Source of the DNA: Marinilabiliales bacterium
GTDB taxonomy: Bacteria > Bacteroidota > Bacteroidia > Bacteroidales > ML635J-15
Assembly: GCA_002869385.1 (NCBI GenBank)
Contig: PKTB01000024.1
Span: 558,001 to 622,000 of the forward strand
Length of the DNA: 64,000 nucleotides
Direction of reading: 5' to 3'
The notes below the pieces were generated by a model that was given only the letters and a program-made list of their open reading frames with translations, had not been told where the DNA came from and searched no databases. Shown here piece after piece: positions 47,532 to 56,616 of the stretch; the stretch's first letter is position 1; every line of letters begins with the position of its first letter. Both the position numbers and the translations under genes were made by a program.

Positions 47532-49610
47532 TTAAATTTCATTTTTTAAAATAATACTATATTTTATACCCAGCATAATAAAACGACCGGGGTTAACTTG
47601 TCCTTTTCTATCAATGTATTCTACATCTAAAATATTTTGTGCATCTACATATGCATTAAATGATTTAAGAAATGTTTTGGATAAGCGCAAATTTACAATG
47701 AAATAGTCTTCGATTAATAAAGTGTTCTCATCATCAGCCCATTGCGAATCAACATAATTACAGTTTAGATTTGTCACAAAATATCTATTACGCCAATTTA
47801 TTCCTGCGTATAATAGATGTGGAGAGACTTCAACAATATACAATCCTGTTAAGTCTTTGCTAGGATTATCTTCTGAAATGTTGTAATCAAGAATTACTGA
47901 ATTATTATATGAATAACTAAAACTAAAGTTAAGATTCTTGTTTAATCTATATTTTAAACTCAACTCCCCTCCTATAACGCGAATTTTTGATACATTTTCT
48001 CGATATAAAATTGGTTTTAGTTCACTACCACCGGTATCAATTGAATCGCCTGTACCAACCAAATATTGAAATCCTTCACCTATAGAATAATAAGTTGCAG
48101 CATTTAATATCAGATTATCAAAAATAGCTGAATTATAACCAATTTCATAGTTGGTCAAGCTTTCCGGCTCTAATTCCGGGTTTGCCAGTCTAAAGCCTTT
48201 TCTAATCTTACCTGTTTTACATAGGTCATCTAGTTTTGGAGGCTTAATACCTGTAGAATATGAAGCATATAAGGTAGAATTAGGGTTTAAGGCGTATTGA
48301 ACACTTAGTTTTGGACTTATTGCATTCCACTGATTTGACTCAAATGACTCGTAAAAACCTTCTATAAATCCTGTTGCTTTTGTTGGATTAGTAATTGTTT
48401 GTTCACCTCTGTTAAATAGTATCAAGTCATTTCTCAAACCAAAAACTACTTTAAATTTATTAAAATTCATTTCATCCTGTAGGAATAGAGCATAATTGCT
48501 AATATTTCCATTATATTCAATGATGTCTGAAGAAGTTCTGTAAATTTCGTCACCAATGACACCTCCGGCTTTTACTTCACCACCAATAGTTATATAATGA
48601 TTTTTAAAGAACTTTCTGGACCAAGTTAGCCAAGCTCCCTGATCATTCTTTAAAGATGATGCATCGGACAATTTATACTCATCATAGTCGTTTAATGATT
48701 CTTTTACAGCGTCATAATCTTCGTGATTGTAATAAATAATTGCATTTAAAGATGAGTTTTTGAAATTCCCTGTGTATTTAAGTTTTGTTTGATTTGTAAT
48801 ATATTTATTATAACTCCCTCCTTCTTCAAAAACTTCTCTTCCTGCTCCACGAAGTTCATCATAATAATCGTATATAACTTCCAAGCTATTTGCTTTGTTA
48901 AATTGATATCCTAGCTTTGTTCCTGCACCATATTCCTGTAAGTAGGTTTGCACATCGGTTTCGTCCCTATTTTCAGGTAATTCAAAAACATATCCATCTC
49001 CTTGACGATACAGTCCGTTAAAACCCCAATAGAACCCTTTATCATTTTTGATATTACTACCCATCAGGTTTGTTGTTCCGCCAAAGACATTATATTGCCC
49101 ACCAAAAACTTTCACACTTCCTTCAACAGGTTCAACAGGCTTTTTGGTTATTATATTTATAATACCTCCCATTGCATTGTTTCCATATAATGCTGAGGCA
49201 GGTCCTTTGATAATCTCAATTCTTTCAATGTTTTCAGGGTTTATATTATGCCAGTTTACTGCTCCGCCTGAAATTTTATTTTTTGGCACACCATCAACCA
49301 TTATTAAAGTCCTATCACTACCTTCCAGTCCACGCATTGTAACACTAGAATTCTTTGAAAAGATACCCCAAGAACGATTAACGTAGACATTTGAAACAGA
49401 TTTTAAAACGTCATCGATATTTTTAACCGGGAAATTCTCTATTTCAGATGCTGTTACTACTACAGCCTGAGCAGGTACATCAATAATTTTTCTAGCAGTT
49501 CTTGTTGCACTGACAACAACTTCATCGATATATATTGTGGTATCTTGTAATTGAGCGTATGATAAAGACACCAACAATATTAAGATATTTATAAAACCAA
49601 ACTTCTTCAT
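47532..49610 (-). CDS. TonB-dependent receptor
   Basis: The product is 692 residues with signal peptide MKKFGFINILILLVSLSYAQ. The TonB box region (IYIDEVVVSATR) and plug are typical: DVLKSVSNVYVNRSWG, VTMRGLEGSDRTLIMVDGVP, IERIEIIKGPASALYGNNAMGGIINIITKKP. The barrel ends GRFIMLGIKYSIIL. Its start overlaps the stop of the upstream lipoprotein gene (TAATG). Context (lipoprotein, polytopic protein and TiaS-like protein) points to a dedicated uptake system for a small cofactor, precursor or metal complex; the substrate is unknown. Confidence 0.92.
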   Translation of the reverse strand: MKKFGFINILILLVSLSYAQLQDTTIYIDEVVVSATRTARKIIDVPAQAVVVTASEIENFPVKNIDDVLKSVSNVYVNRSWGIFSKNSSVTMRGLEGSDRTLIMVDGVPKNKISGGAVNWHNINPENIERIEIIKGPASALYGNNAMGGIINIITKKPVEPVEGSVKVFGGQYNVFGGTTNLMGSNIKNDKGFYWGFNGLYRQGDGYVFELPENRDETDVQTYLQEYGAGTKLGYQFNKANSLEVIYDYYDELRGAGREVFEEGGSYNKYITNQTKLKYTGNFKNSSLNAIIYYNHEDYDAVKESLNDYDEYKLSDASSLKNDQGAWLTWSRKFFKNHYITIGGEVKAGGVIGDEIYRTSSDIIEYNGNISNYALFLQDEMNFNKFKVVFGLRNDLILFNRGEQTITNPTKATGFIEGFYESFESNQWNAISPKLSVQYALNPNSTLYASYSTGIKPPKLDDLCKTGKIRKGFRLANPELEPESLTNYEIGYNSAIFDNLILNAATYYSIGEGFQYLVGTGDSIDTGGSELKPILYRENVSKIRVIGGELSLKYRLNKNLNFSFSYSYNNSVILDYNISEDNPSKDLTGLYIVEVSPHLLYAGINWRNRYFVTNLNCNYVDSQWADDENTLLIEDYFIVNLRLSKTFLKSFNAYVDAQNILDVEYIDRKGQVNPGRFIMLGIKYSIILKNEI

Positions 49611-50542
49611 TACTCCTGCATCTTTATTGTTATTGTTATCTCTCCTTCGTCAGTACCAATTACCTCATTAACTTTAAAAAGTCCTCGATTACCATCTTCT
49701 GTTACAAAAGAATATATATCATCTGCTGTTAGATTTTTAGATTTTCGTTTCCCTGTAATAAATTCAAATGTGTTAAACAAAATAAGACTATCATTCTGAC
49801 ATTGATCAAATTCTTCCGGCAGTATATCTTCCTGATAAATAAACCTTGTAGTATTTTTAATATCCCATTGAGTTGTTCCATATGTTGAACCATATACACT
49901 TTCATCAATATTTGCACCTGGCGAACTGATTGTATTCTCGTCTCCATCAATAAAATCATAGAAATACAATAAATTTATCTTTTCCTGATTTTGATATGCT
50001 TCTTGCAGGTCAAATATGCCATTACTTTCAAAAGAAAAGAAAGATCCAATTACTGCATTATTTTGTGCACCGAATGTTAAGTTGTCAATCGTTCTAATAT
50101 TTCCATAAATTGATTCTGTGCCTTTTGTAAATGTTATTGAGATTGTATCAGATTGTCTTCCATCTCTATCTCTTACATAAAATGACCATGTCTCTGTCTC
50201 ATATACATTTTTTACAACTATTTTGCTATAATAGAGCTCATCAATATGAATTCCTGTATCAATTCTAGTCACCTCAGAATCATTTGTGATAAAATAATGT
50301 AAATGAGTTAAAGCTTTGTCGCTTTGGCTTATTGCATGAATCCCTATTGTAACAGTATCTCCTAAAAGCAAGACTGTATCACCAGAAACATAATTTGCAT
50401 CAGTAACAAATTCAATTTGAGGATCTGGATAAAATCGTTCTTCATCCTGACATGAAGTTATTATTAATACAATAAGTAATATCGACATGCAAAGATTTAC
50501 ATATCGGTAAGTATTTGTATATATGTGGTTTAATCCTTTCAT
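49610..50542 (-). CDS. Putative uptake-associated lipoprotein
   Basis: The product is 310 residues. The lipobox is at IVLIITSCQDEE. The first part looks like an Ig-like beta-sandwich (VSGDTVLLLGDTVTIGIHAIS, ETWSFYVRDRDGRQSDTISITF); the second part, ITIKMQE-ended, has a mixed fold. No named family is recognised beyond resemblance to DUF4625-like Bacteroidota lipoproteins, which is uncertain. It sits between the polytopic protein and the TonB receptor and is probably the outer-membrane partner of the receptor. Confidence 0.72.
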   Translation of the reverse strand: MKGLNHIYTNTYRYVNLCMSILLIVLIITSCQDEERFYPDPQIEFVTDANYVSGDTVLLLGDTVTIGIHAISQSDKALTHLHYFITNDSEVTRIDTGIHIDELYYSKIVVKNVYETETWSFYVRDRDGRQSDTISITFTKGTESIYGNIRTIDNLTFGAQNNAVIGSFFSFESNGIFDLQEAYQNQEKINLLYFYDFIDGDENTISSPGANIDESVYGSTYGTTQWDIKNTTRFIYQEDILPEEFDQCQNDSLILFNTFEFITGKRKSKNLTADDIYSFVTEDGNRGLFKVNEVIGTDEGEITITIKMQE

Positions 50543-50553
50543 TTAAAAATTAT

Positions 50554-51126
50554 TTACTGTTTTTTACGAATAAACGGCATTGAGATTCCTGCTCCTAATA
50601 ATGCTCCAAACATTCCAAAGGTCAAATGAAGAGCAATTTTAGCAATAATACCATGTTTTAGGAGTGAATTATATGGATAACCTGTAGTGAGATTTATTAG
50701 TAATCTAGATAATGGGATAATCATATAAGATACTCCACCCAATAATGCTAGAAAAACAATATTCTTTCTAAATTTTTCAAAGCTTACAAAAAGGAAATCA
50801 ATTGTAAGTCCCATAGTAATATAAATTGCAGGTAAAAAAGGATCTTTAAATCCCATGAATGGAAAAAGAATTAAAATTGATGCTGCCAAAGTACTAATAG
50901 TTGAAGCAGGTTTAAAATTTGACAAACTTCTACCTGCAATAATTAATGCCATCACCTCTACTCCGTGATGACCGGGTATATTAATAGGTATTCTAAGTTT
51001 TGCTCTTAGAATAATTGCAAGAGCTCCTACTCCCATAAGAATTAACACTTCAACTAAAGACGCATAATTAGTCGCTAATGCTTTTGATGTACTCTTTGGA
51101 TGCAACTTCAAATTCATAATTTTCAT
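50554..51126 (-). CDS. Polytopic membrane protein, possible ECF-type substrate-binding component
   Basis: The product is about 190 residues from ATG 51126 (MKIMNLKLHP); ATG 51117 is also possible. Five to six membrane helices are visible (VEVLILMGVGALAIILR, ALIIAGRSLSN, ISTLAASILILFPF, AIYITMGLTIDFLFV, IVFLALLGGVSYMIIP, FGMFGALLGAGISM). Size and helix pattern resemble S components of energy-coupling factor transporters, but no ATPase or T component is adjacent. Its start overlaps the end of the TiaS-like gene by about 59 bases, unusually long. Confidence 0.6.
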   Translation of the reverse strand: MKIMNLKLHPKSTSKALATNYASLVEVLILMGVGALAIILRAKLRIPINIPGHHGVEVMALIIAGRSLSNFKPASTISTLAASILILFPFMGFKDPFLPAIYITMGLTIDFLFVSFEKFRKNIVFLALLGGVSYMIIPLSRLLINLTTGYPYNSLLKHGIIAKIALHLTFGMFGALLGAGISMPFIRKKQ

Positions 51127-51820
51127 TATTTTTTGACGACACAAATATAGTAATTTTATTTTTCCGAATTGCAGGTCTCACCCATTCGCCAACATTTATT
51201 TTTGATTTTATATCTATTTGCTTGTTATTCAAGTCAATTATATCATCTATATATAATAAGTTATATAATTCTTCTGCAGTGTAAATCCCTTTTAAATCTC
51301 TAATTTCAAACCCATCCAACCATATACATCTACCATCATTACCAAATTTCCGCAAACCTATTGCAGCTAAAGCACCGATAATCCCATCTTTTGTTCCGGT
51401 AAGTCCTTCTAGCATAATCCCTTTAATTTTAGCTAATTTATAAGCATTTTCTTTAGTTAAAACTTCGGATTTTGCTTTATATCCCCAATCGATAATATCA
51501 GTATCTACATCTTCTATCTTTCCAACGGCCAAACCAACATCTGAACAATCAGCTGCAATTTCTAAAAGGAATTTTCTACATAGTTTAGTTAATTCCTGTA
51601 TTTTATCAGATTCTATGAGAAGACAAGCAGAACTGTTTTGCGAAGTATAAGGTATCCGTCTATCAAAAAACAATTGATGTCTTGTTATACTCTTTACTCG
51701 TCCTAAACCTGACTTATGAATTAGTTTAGCCATTTCTCGGGACTGAAAACCAGTTCCTCTAGTGTTTGGATTATCGGTATCATCAATACCTATTAATATA
51801 TAGTTGTTATTATTCTTCAT
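51068..51820 (-). CDS. TiaS-like (IDDTDN) domain protein
   Basis: The product is 250 residues from ATG 51820. The N-terminal motif ILIGIDDTDNPNTRGTGFQSR matches the ATP-dependent kinase-like core of archaeal TiaS, the enzyme that adds agmatine to tRNA-Ile cytidine. Further similar segments are SSACLLIESD, DVGLAVGKIEDVDTDIIDWGYKAKSEVL and GLTGTKDGIIGALAAIGLRKFGNDGR. The zinc-ribbon and OB-fold parts of archaeal TiaS are not evident, so a different substrate is likely. Co-location with a TonB receptor suggests a role with an imported small molecule. Confidence 0.68.
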   Translation of the reverse strand: MKNNNNYILIGIDDTDNPNTRGTGFQSREMAKLIHKSGLGRVKSITRHQLFFDRRIPYTSQNSSACLLIESDKIQELTKLCRKFLLEIAADCSDVGLAVGKIEDVDTDIIDWGYKAKSEVLTKENAYKLAKIKGIMLEGLTGTKDGIIGALAAIGLRKFGNDGRCIWLDGFEIRDLKGIYTAEELYNLLYIDDIIDLNNKQIDIKSKINVGEWVRPAIRKNKITIFVSSKNNENYEFEVASKEYIKSISD

Positions 51821-51826
51821 AAAGCA

Positions 51827-51834
51827 CAAAAATA
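51827..51834 (-). promoter_or_regulatory. Predicted -7 box, TATTTTTG
   Basis: TAnnTTTG match 6 bases before the ATG at 51820, at the head of the putative uptake operon. Confidence 0.45.
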
Positions 51835-51933
51835 CTAAATATTAGCAATCTTGTTTTGTTGTTTTGTCTAATTATTTACTTATTATCTAAGTATTCTCGC
51901 AGAAATATATAATTTTAGGGAAAATCAAATTGT

Positions 51934-53628
51934 ATGAAGTATTTAGAATCAGTTTTACTCCCATTTTTGTTGTTAATCTGTTTGTCAATTTGTGCTCAGC
52001 CAAAGAAAACTACTGCTTATAAAATCAGTTATATTCAATATTCGAACAATAACACAGCTGACTGCGATACTTTTAATATTTATTATTTCGATGGTGTTTG
52101 TTTCCTGACAGATAATAAAGGTTCGATTTCTCAATATATTGATATCAACAGAGGTTTAAACGTTGATATTATTGTTAAAGACAATGAATACTATAAAACA
52201 ACACAATCAATATCTGACAACCCCAAACCTATTGAAATTTCTGATGAAAAGAAAAAAATAAATGAGTACAAATCTAAAAAAGCTACTTATAATTCGTTTT
52301 CAAACAAAATTGAAGTTTGGTTTACAGATAAAGCAAATGTTTACGGTTCGCCCTATCAAAGATTCTTTCCAAATACTGAATCATTAGTTACAAAAATTGT
52401 TGTAAACAATAATAGAACTATTGATTTAATTGATATAATCAAAGTTTCGAATTATGACTTGCCTGATTATTATTTCGATGCTGCTATGGAAATTACCGAT
52501 CCTGAATTTGAAGAATTAAAAATACTTAGTAGGTATGAAGTAGTTCCGGTTTTTGAAAATGATAGGATAAACTTTGACACAGAATTAGAGAAAATTAATC
52601 CAGAGGAAGTAGATGGTTTAGAAACACTCCACCTTTCAAATGGAGGGATTATTTTTAAGAAAGTAAAATTACCTCAAATGGCTAAAGAAGGTGCATACTG
52701 CTTTGCTAAATTAACTGTTCGTTCTGATGGTGATGCCTACGATCGTACAGGTTCTGTGTTTATTATTCCTGATTCACAAAAAGATGGTTTAATGTTCAAT
52801 TCTTTATTTCAAGGACCTGATATCTTACCTGTTTTTGTTGATAAACTTGGGAATGAATACCAAGGATATATGGCTGAAAATGATTTTAATCCGGCAATTG
52901 AAATCATGAGGTTCTTTACATCCTTTGGTGCAGGTCATTTCAATGATAAACGTCCGATAAATAATTATAATTGGGAGCCTGAAGTTATATATAAAAGAGA
53001 AGTAACAGAACTAATCCCCGACAATGAGGATTATATTTGGGTTGGTGTATTTATTGGCAATTATGATAAAAACGGTCATATAGTTGATTTAGAATTGGAT
53101 TTCTATCCTCCGTATGATGAGTCAGATAGCAAGAAGTTCATTAAACCACTTTTCAATACAGTGAACATAATGGAAATGAATTCTCAAAATTACTGCAGAT
53201 TCTTTAAAACATATACGTTGAGAATGAAATTCGAATTACCTGAAGGTGTCGAGAACCCACAGCTTGTCTTTACAACAACGGGGCATGGAGGTTGGGAAAC
53301 CGGTGATGAATTTGTTCCTAAGCTTAATGAGATTTTAGTTGACGGCGAAAAAGTGTTTGAAATTGTTCCATGGCTTACAGATTGTGCAACATATCGTTTA
53401 AACAATCCTGCATCAGGAAATTTCGGCAACGGACTATCATCAAGTGACTTTAGTCGTTCAAATTGGTGTCCCGGAACGCTCACTCCTCCTTATTACGTCA
53501 AATTAGAGATGCTTAGTTCTGGCAATCACACTATTGAAGTTATTATTGATCAAGGAGAAGATGAAGGTAGTAGCTTTAGCTCCTGGAGTGTTTCCGGAAT
53601 TTTAGTTGGGACCATTATTAAAGAATAG
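51934..53628 (+). CDS. PNGase F-like peptide-N-glycosidase
   Basis: The product is 564 residues with a signal peptide ending SICAQ. The second half has the PNGase F N- and C-domain features: VFTTTGHGGWETGDEFVPKLNEILVDG, SDFSRSNWCPG, and a final jelly-roll ending in SFSSWSVSGILVG. PNGase F cleaves the Asn-GlcNAc bond of N-glycoproteins. The N-terminal 200 residues are an unassigned extra domain. There is no T9SS sorting domain, so the enzyme is probably periplasmic or on the outer membrane. Which acid residues are catalytic needs alignment. Confidence 0.78.
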   Translation: MKYLESVLLPFLLLICLSICAQPKKTTAYKISYIQYSNNNTADCDTFNIYYFDGVCFLTDNKGSISQYIDINRGLNVDIIVKDNEYYKTTQSISDNPKPIEISDEKKKINEYKSKKATYNSFSNKIEVWFTDKANVYGSPYQRFFPNTESLVTKIVVNNNRTIDLIDIIKVSNYDLPDYYFDAAMEITDPEFEELKILSRYEVVPVFENDRINFDTELEKINPEEVDGLETLHLSNGGIIFKKVKLPQMAKEGAYCFAKLTVRSDGDAYDRTGSVFIIPDSQKDGLMFNSLFQGPDILPVFVDKLGNEYQGYMAENDFNPAIEIMRFFTSFGAGHFNDKRPINNYNWEPEVIYKREVTELIPDNEDYIWVGVFIGNYDKNGHIVDLELDFYPPYDESDSKKFIKPLFNTVNIMEMNSQNYCRFFKTYTLRMKFELPEGVENPQLVFTTTGHGGWETGDEFVPKLNEILVDGEKVFEIVPWLTDCATYRLNNPASGNFGNGLSSSDFSRSNWCPGTLTPPYYVKLEMLSSGNHTIEVIIDQGEDEGSSFSSWSVSGILVGTIIKE

Positions 53629-55181
53629 TGAAGATTAATTGGAAATATATTGAAAAGTATTTTTTTATTTTAATGTTATTGGCCTATATTTTTCCAATAA
53701 TTAGCATTAAGTATTTTCCTACATTAGATGGTCCTGCTCATTTATATAACGCAAAAGTTTTTAATGAATTAGTATCAAATAGTGATTCTTTTTACCATTC
53801 TTTTTATGAGATTAATCGTAAAATTCCACCAAATATTACAGGACATCTAATCTTATCTGTATTGCTTCTTATCTTACCTGTATGGCTCGCCGAGAAGATT
53901 ATTTTACTAATTTATGCAATAGGTTTACCGGTAGGATTGCGGTATCTTTTTAAATCTTATGATTTTAAAGGTAATATAATCTTATATCTGATATTTCCGT
54001 TTATTTATTCTTTCCTATTCTATTACGGCTCGTACAACTTCAATATTGCAATTGTTCTTTCTCTTTTCGCTATAGCATATTTGAAAAAGATAGAACCCAA
54101 CAATACAAAAAAATATATAATATTCTACATAATCTTTGGCTCTTTAATTGTGATTACTCACATTTTCGTTTATGTCATATTTGCAATGTTTTTTCTGGTA
54201 GATATTATTAATCGAGTAATCCTTCTGAAAACTAAAATAACTTTTAAAAATATTTTGTTTTTATGTTTAACTCAACTTCCACCAATAATATTTATAATAT
54301 CTTACTTTTCTGCATCACCTGCGGTTGAAGCACAAAGTACTTATCTGGGGTTTCATGAAATTATCACAAGGTTGTACAGAATAACTCCACTAATAAGTAT
54401 TAATTTTGGTCGGGCAGAACTACTATCTAAGCTTGTATTTATAATTTTTGTTGCAAATATTTTATATTTAATCATCCAAAAAATATTAAGAAAACTCAAT
54501 CAAGAAAGTAATAGAAAGGGCAATAATGTATGGCTAATATTTACATTGCTATTATTGGTGCTAATATTTTTTGTCCCCGATAGTAAAGGCAAGGAAACAG
54601 GATTTATTATTGAAAGAATTTCTATTTTATTCTTCATTTCATTAATAATATTTCTATCATCTTTTGAGTATCGTAAATGGTTTAATATCAGCATAATTAT
54701 TTTAATTAGTATTTCGAACATTTTCTTTTTAAGTCATCATATAAATGCAAGTAGAAGAATAAGTCAGGATACTGAAAGCTTAGTTGAAATTAGTAATCTA
54801 ATCGATGAAAATGCAATAGTATATCCTATTGTAGTAACAGACAATTTTATTTATCAGCACATGTCTAACTACTTAGCAGCTGAAAAAAACATACTAATTA
54901 CTGATAATTACGAAGCTGATTTAGGTGATTTTTTGATAATATGTAACAAAAATAAAATACCTCATATAAAGCTTGGCAATAAGAGTATTGGTAATTACCA
55001 ACCAAAACAAAGCATAAATAAAAACTGTGTAGATGTTGACTTTATATTGATCCTCAGCAACTCACCAATAAGTGATTACAGAGAAGTAATAAAAGCCGAA
55101 ATTTATAAGGAATTATCTGACTATTCGACATTAAAACAGTCGGAGAACAAAAATATTATTTTACTAAAAAGAATTGAATAG
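53628..55181 (+). CDS. Polytopic membrane protein, possible GT-C glycosyltransferase
   Basis: The product is 517 residues. The start is a GTG (53628) overlapping the PNGase F stop in TAGTG, so the genes are coupled. About eleven membrane helices follow, with a luminal loop early on (FPTLDGPAHLYNAKVFNEL) whose Asp is placed like the catalytic Asp of GT-C enzymes. The last 130 residues form a soluble domain. The donor and acceptor are unknown. Confidence 0.65.
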   Translation: MKINWKYIEKYFFILMLLAYIFPIISIKYFPTLDGPAHLYNAKVFNELVSNSDSFYHSFYEINRKIPPNITGHLILSVLLLILPVWLAEKIILLIYAIGLPVGLRYLFKSYDFKGNIILYLIFPFIYSFLFYYGSYNFNIAIVLSLFAIAYLKKIEPNNTKKYIIFYIIFGSLIVITHIFVYVIFAMFFLVDIINRVILLKTKITFKNILFLCLTQLPPIIFIISYFSASPAVEAQSTYLGFHEIITRLYRITPLISINFGRAELLSKLVFIIFVANILYLIIQKILRKLNQESNRKGNNVWLIFTLLLLVLIFFVPDSKGKETGFIIERISILFFISLIIFLSSFEYRKWFNISIIILISISNIFFLSHHINASRRISQDTESLVEISNLIDENAIVYPIVVTDNFIYQHMSNYLAAEKNILITDNYEADLGDFLIICNKNKIPHIKLGNKSIGNYQPKQSINKNCVDVDFILILSNSPISDYREVIKAEIYKELSDYSTLKQSENKNIILLKRIE

Positions 55182-55423
55182 CAATAAGAGATGGTGTAAT
55201 TATCTCATGTAAAAATATAATATATTTGGCATTACACCTAAGTCAATCCAGTGCTATATCAATTTAAGCTAAAGTTCAAATAGCATAATAATTATTTTGA
55301 ACAAGAAATGGTTTATGCATTGGAGAAAATCTGCCCCGTGCAGATCTTTTCCCTAGCCTTAATTGTAAAATATTCTTATATTTGTATTCTTTATAAGTAT
55401 ATTATGCTTTTATCTATCTATAA
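55182..55423. other. 242-base intergenic region with inverted repeats
   Basis: GGTGTAAT (55193-55200) pairs with ATTACACC (55231-55238), and AAAATCTGC pairs with GCAGATxTTTT (55326-55350, loop CCCGT). The second could be a terminator or a palindromic element. A -7 box TATATTTG lies at 55377-55384. No coding frame is visible. Confidence 0.4.
55377..55384 (+). promoter_or_regulatory. Predicted -7 box, TATATTTG
   Basis: Full TAnnTTTG match 39 bases before the ATG at 55424. Confidence 0.45.
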
Positions 55424-56566
55424 ATGAAAGAAAATATTAAGTATATACTGATTATGTTAACCATTTTAATCTCAATTAAAATCGTATACTTGTTATTTGC
55501 TCACATTGTTAACCCAGAACAAACAAACATTTCATACTCATCTTACAAAGAACTAATATTTAGAAATGACTCTGGGTGGTATAAGGATATAGCAGAAAAA
55601 GGATATCCGGAAATACGTGAGAAAAAACTTATTGGGTATAGCTACAAAGATGAATACCATCAAAGTGCTTGGGCTTTTTTTCCTGCATATCAGTATACAA
55701 ACAGAATAATCATGAAAGCATTTAATACTGATTATTACGATGCCGCTTTTATTTCGTCAATTCTATTTTCTGGTATTGCTACTATTCTATTGTTTTTATT
55801 GTCACTGTATATACTTGAGGATAAGAAAACAGCGATGTATATAAGTGCCTTCTTTCTAGTTTTCCCATTTTCATATTATTTATCCATGATGTATACTGAA
55901 GCATTGTATATTTGTTTGGTTCTGGGTGCATTTGTTTCGGTTAAAAAGAACAAAAAGATACTATTAGCACTTTTACTAATACCACTAATTTTAGTAAGAC
56001 CCAATGGTATTATTATTTTAATCCCATTATATCTTTTTTATCTGGAACAAAACAATATAATGTTTCGATGTAAAATTGACTTTAATAAGTTGCTCCTCAG
56101 GAAGAACATTCTAAACTCATTGTATTTCCTGACAGCGCCCTTAGCATTTGCATTATTTTGTTATTATCAATATTTAATGACAGGCTATTATAATGCATTT
56201 AGTATTTCACAAGCTGGTTGGTATAGAACTTTTATGTTTCCACTATTTGCATTTTTTAGAGATGGATTTTTTCCTACACAGTTTAATTCAGTTTACACTA
56301 TTATTCTTATTGTTCTTTCTATTTTATCCTGGAAAAAGTTACCAATAAGTTTAAATATATTTATTTGGTTAAACATATTATTACCATTAACATCAGGCTC
56401 TGTAACAAGCATGCATCGATTTTCTGCATTTATTTTTCCTCTTTTTATTATTTGGGGTAAGTATTTGTATCAAACAAAACTAAAGTATGGAATATTAGGA
56501 GTATTGTTTGCATTACAAATTTTCTTTTTTTACTTTTGGGTTATTGCAGACCCATTAAGTTTTTAA
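55424..56566 (+). CDS. PIG-V-like mannosyltransferase-type membrane protein
   Basis: The product is 380 residues with about nine membrane helices. The first extracytoplasmic loop reads FRNDSGWYKDIAEKGYPE, the DxxWYxxIAxxGY pattern of PIG-V/GPI mannosyltransferase 2-like GT-C enzymes. SAWAFFPAYQYTNRI and YYLSMMYTEALYICL are further family features. It probably transfers a sugar from a polyprenyl-phosphate donor to an envelope lipid or glycan. It follows the PNGase F/GT-C pair but has its own promoter. Confidence 0.75.
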   Translation: MKENIKYILIMLTILISIKIVYLLFAHIVNPEQTNISYSSYKELIFRNDSGWYKDIAEKGYPEIREKKLIGYSYKDEYHQSAWAFFPAYQYTNRIIMKAFNTDYYDAAFISSILFSGIATILLFLLSLYILEDKKTAMYISAFFLVFPFSYYLSMMYTEALYICLVLGAFVSVKKNKKILLALLLIPLILVRPNGIIILIPLYLFYLEQNNIMFRCKIDFNKLLLRKNILNSLYFLTAPLAFALFCYYQYLMTGYYNAFSISQAGWYRTFMFPLFAFFRDGFFPTQFNSVYTIILIVLSILSWKKLPISLNIFIWLNILLPLTSGSVTSMHRFSAFIFPLFIIWGKYLYQTKLKYGILGVLFALQIFFFYFWVIADPLSF

Positions 56567-56616
56567 ATGCATAAGTTATGGCTAAGCGATATTTAAACAA
56601 TTAACCAAAATAAAAA

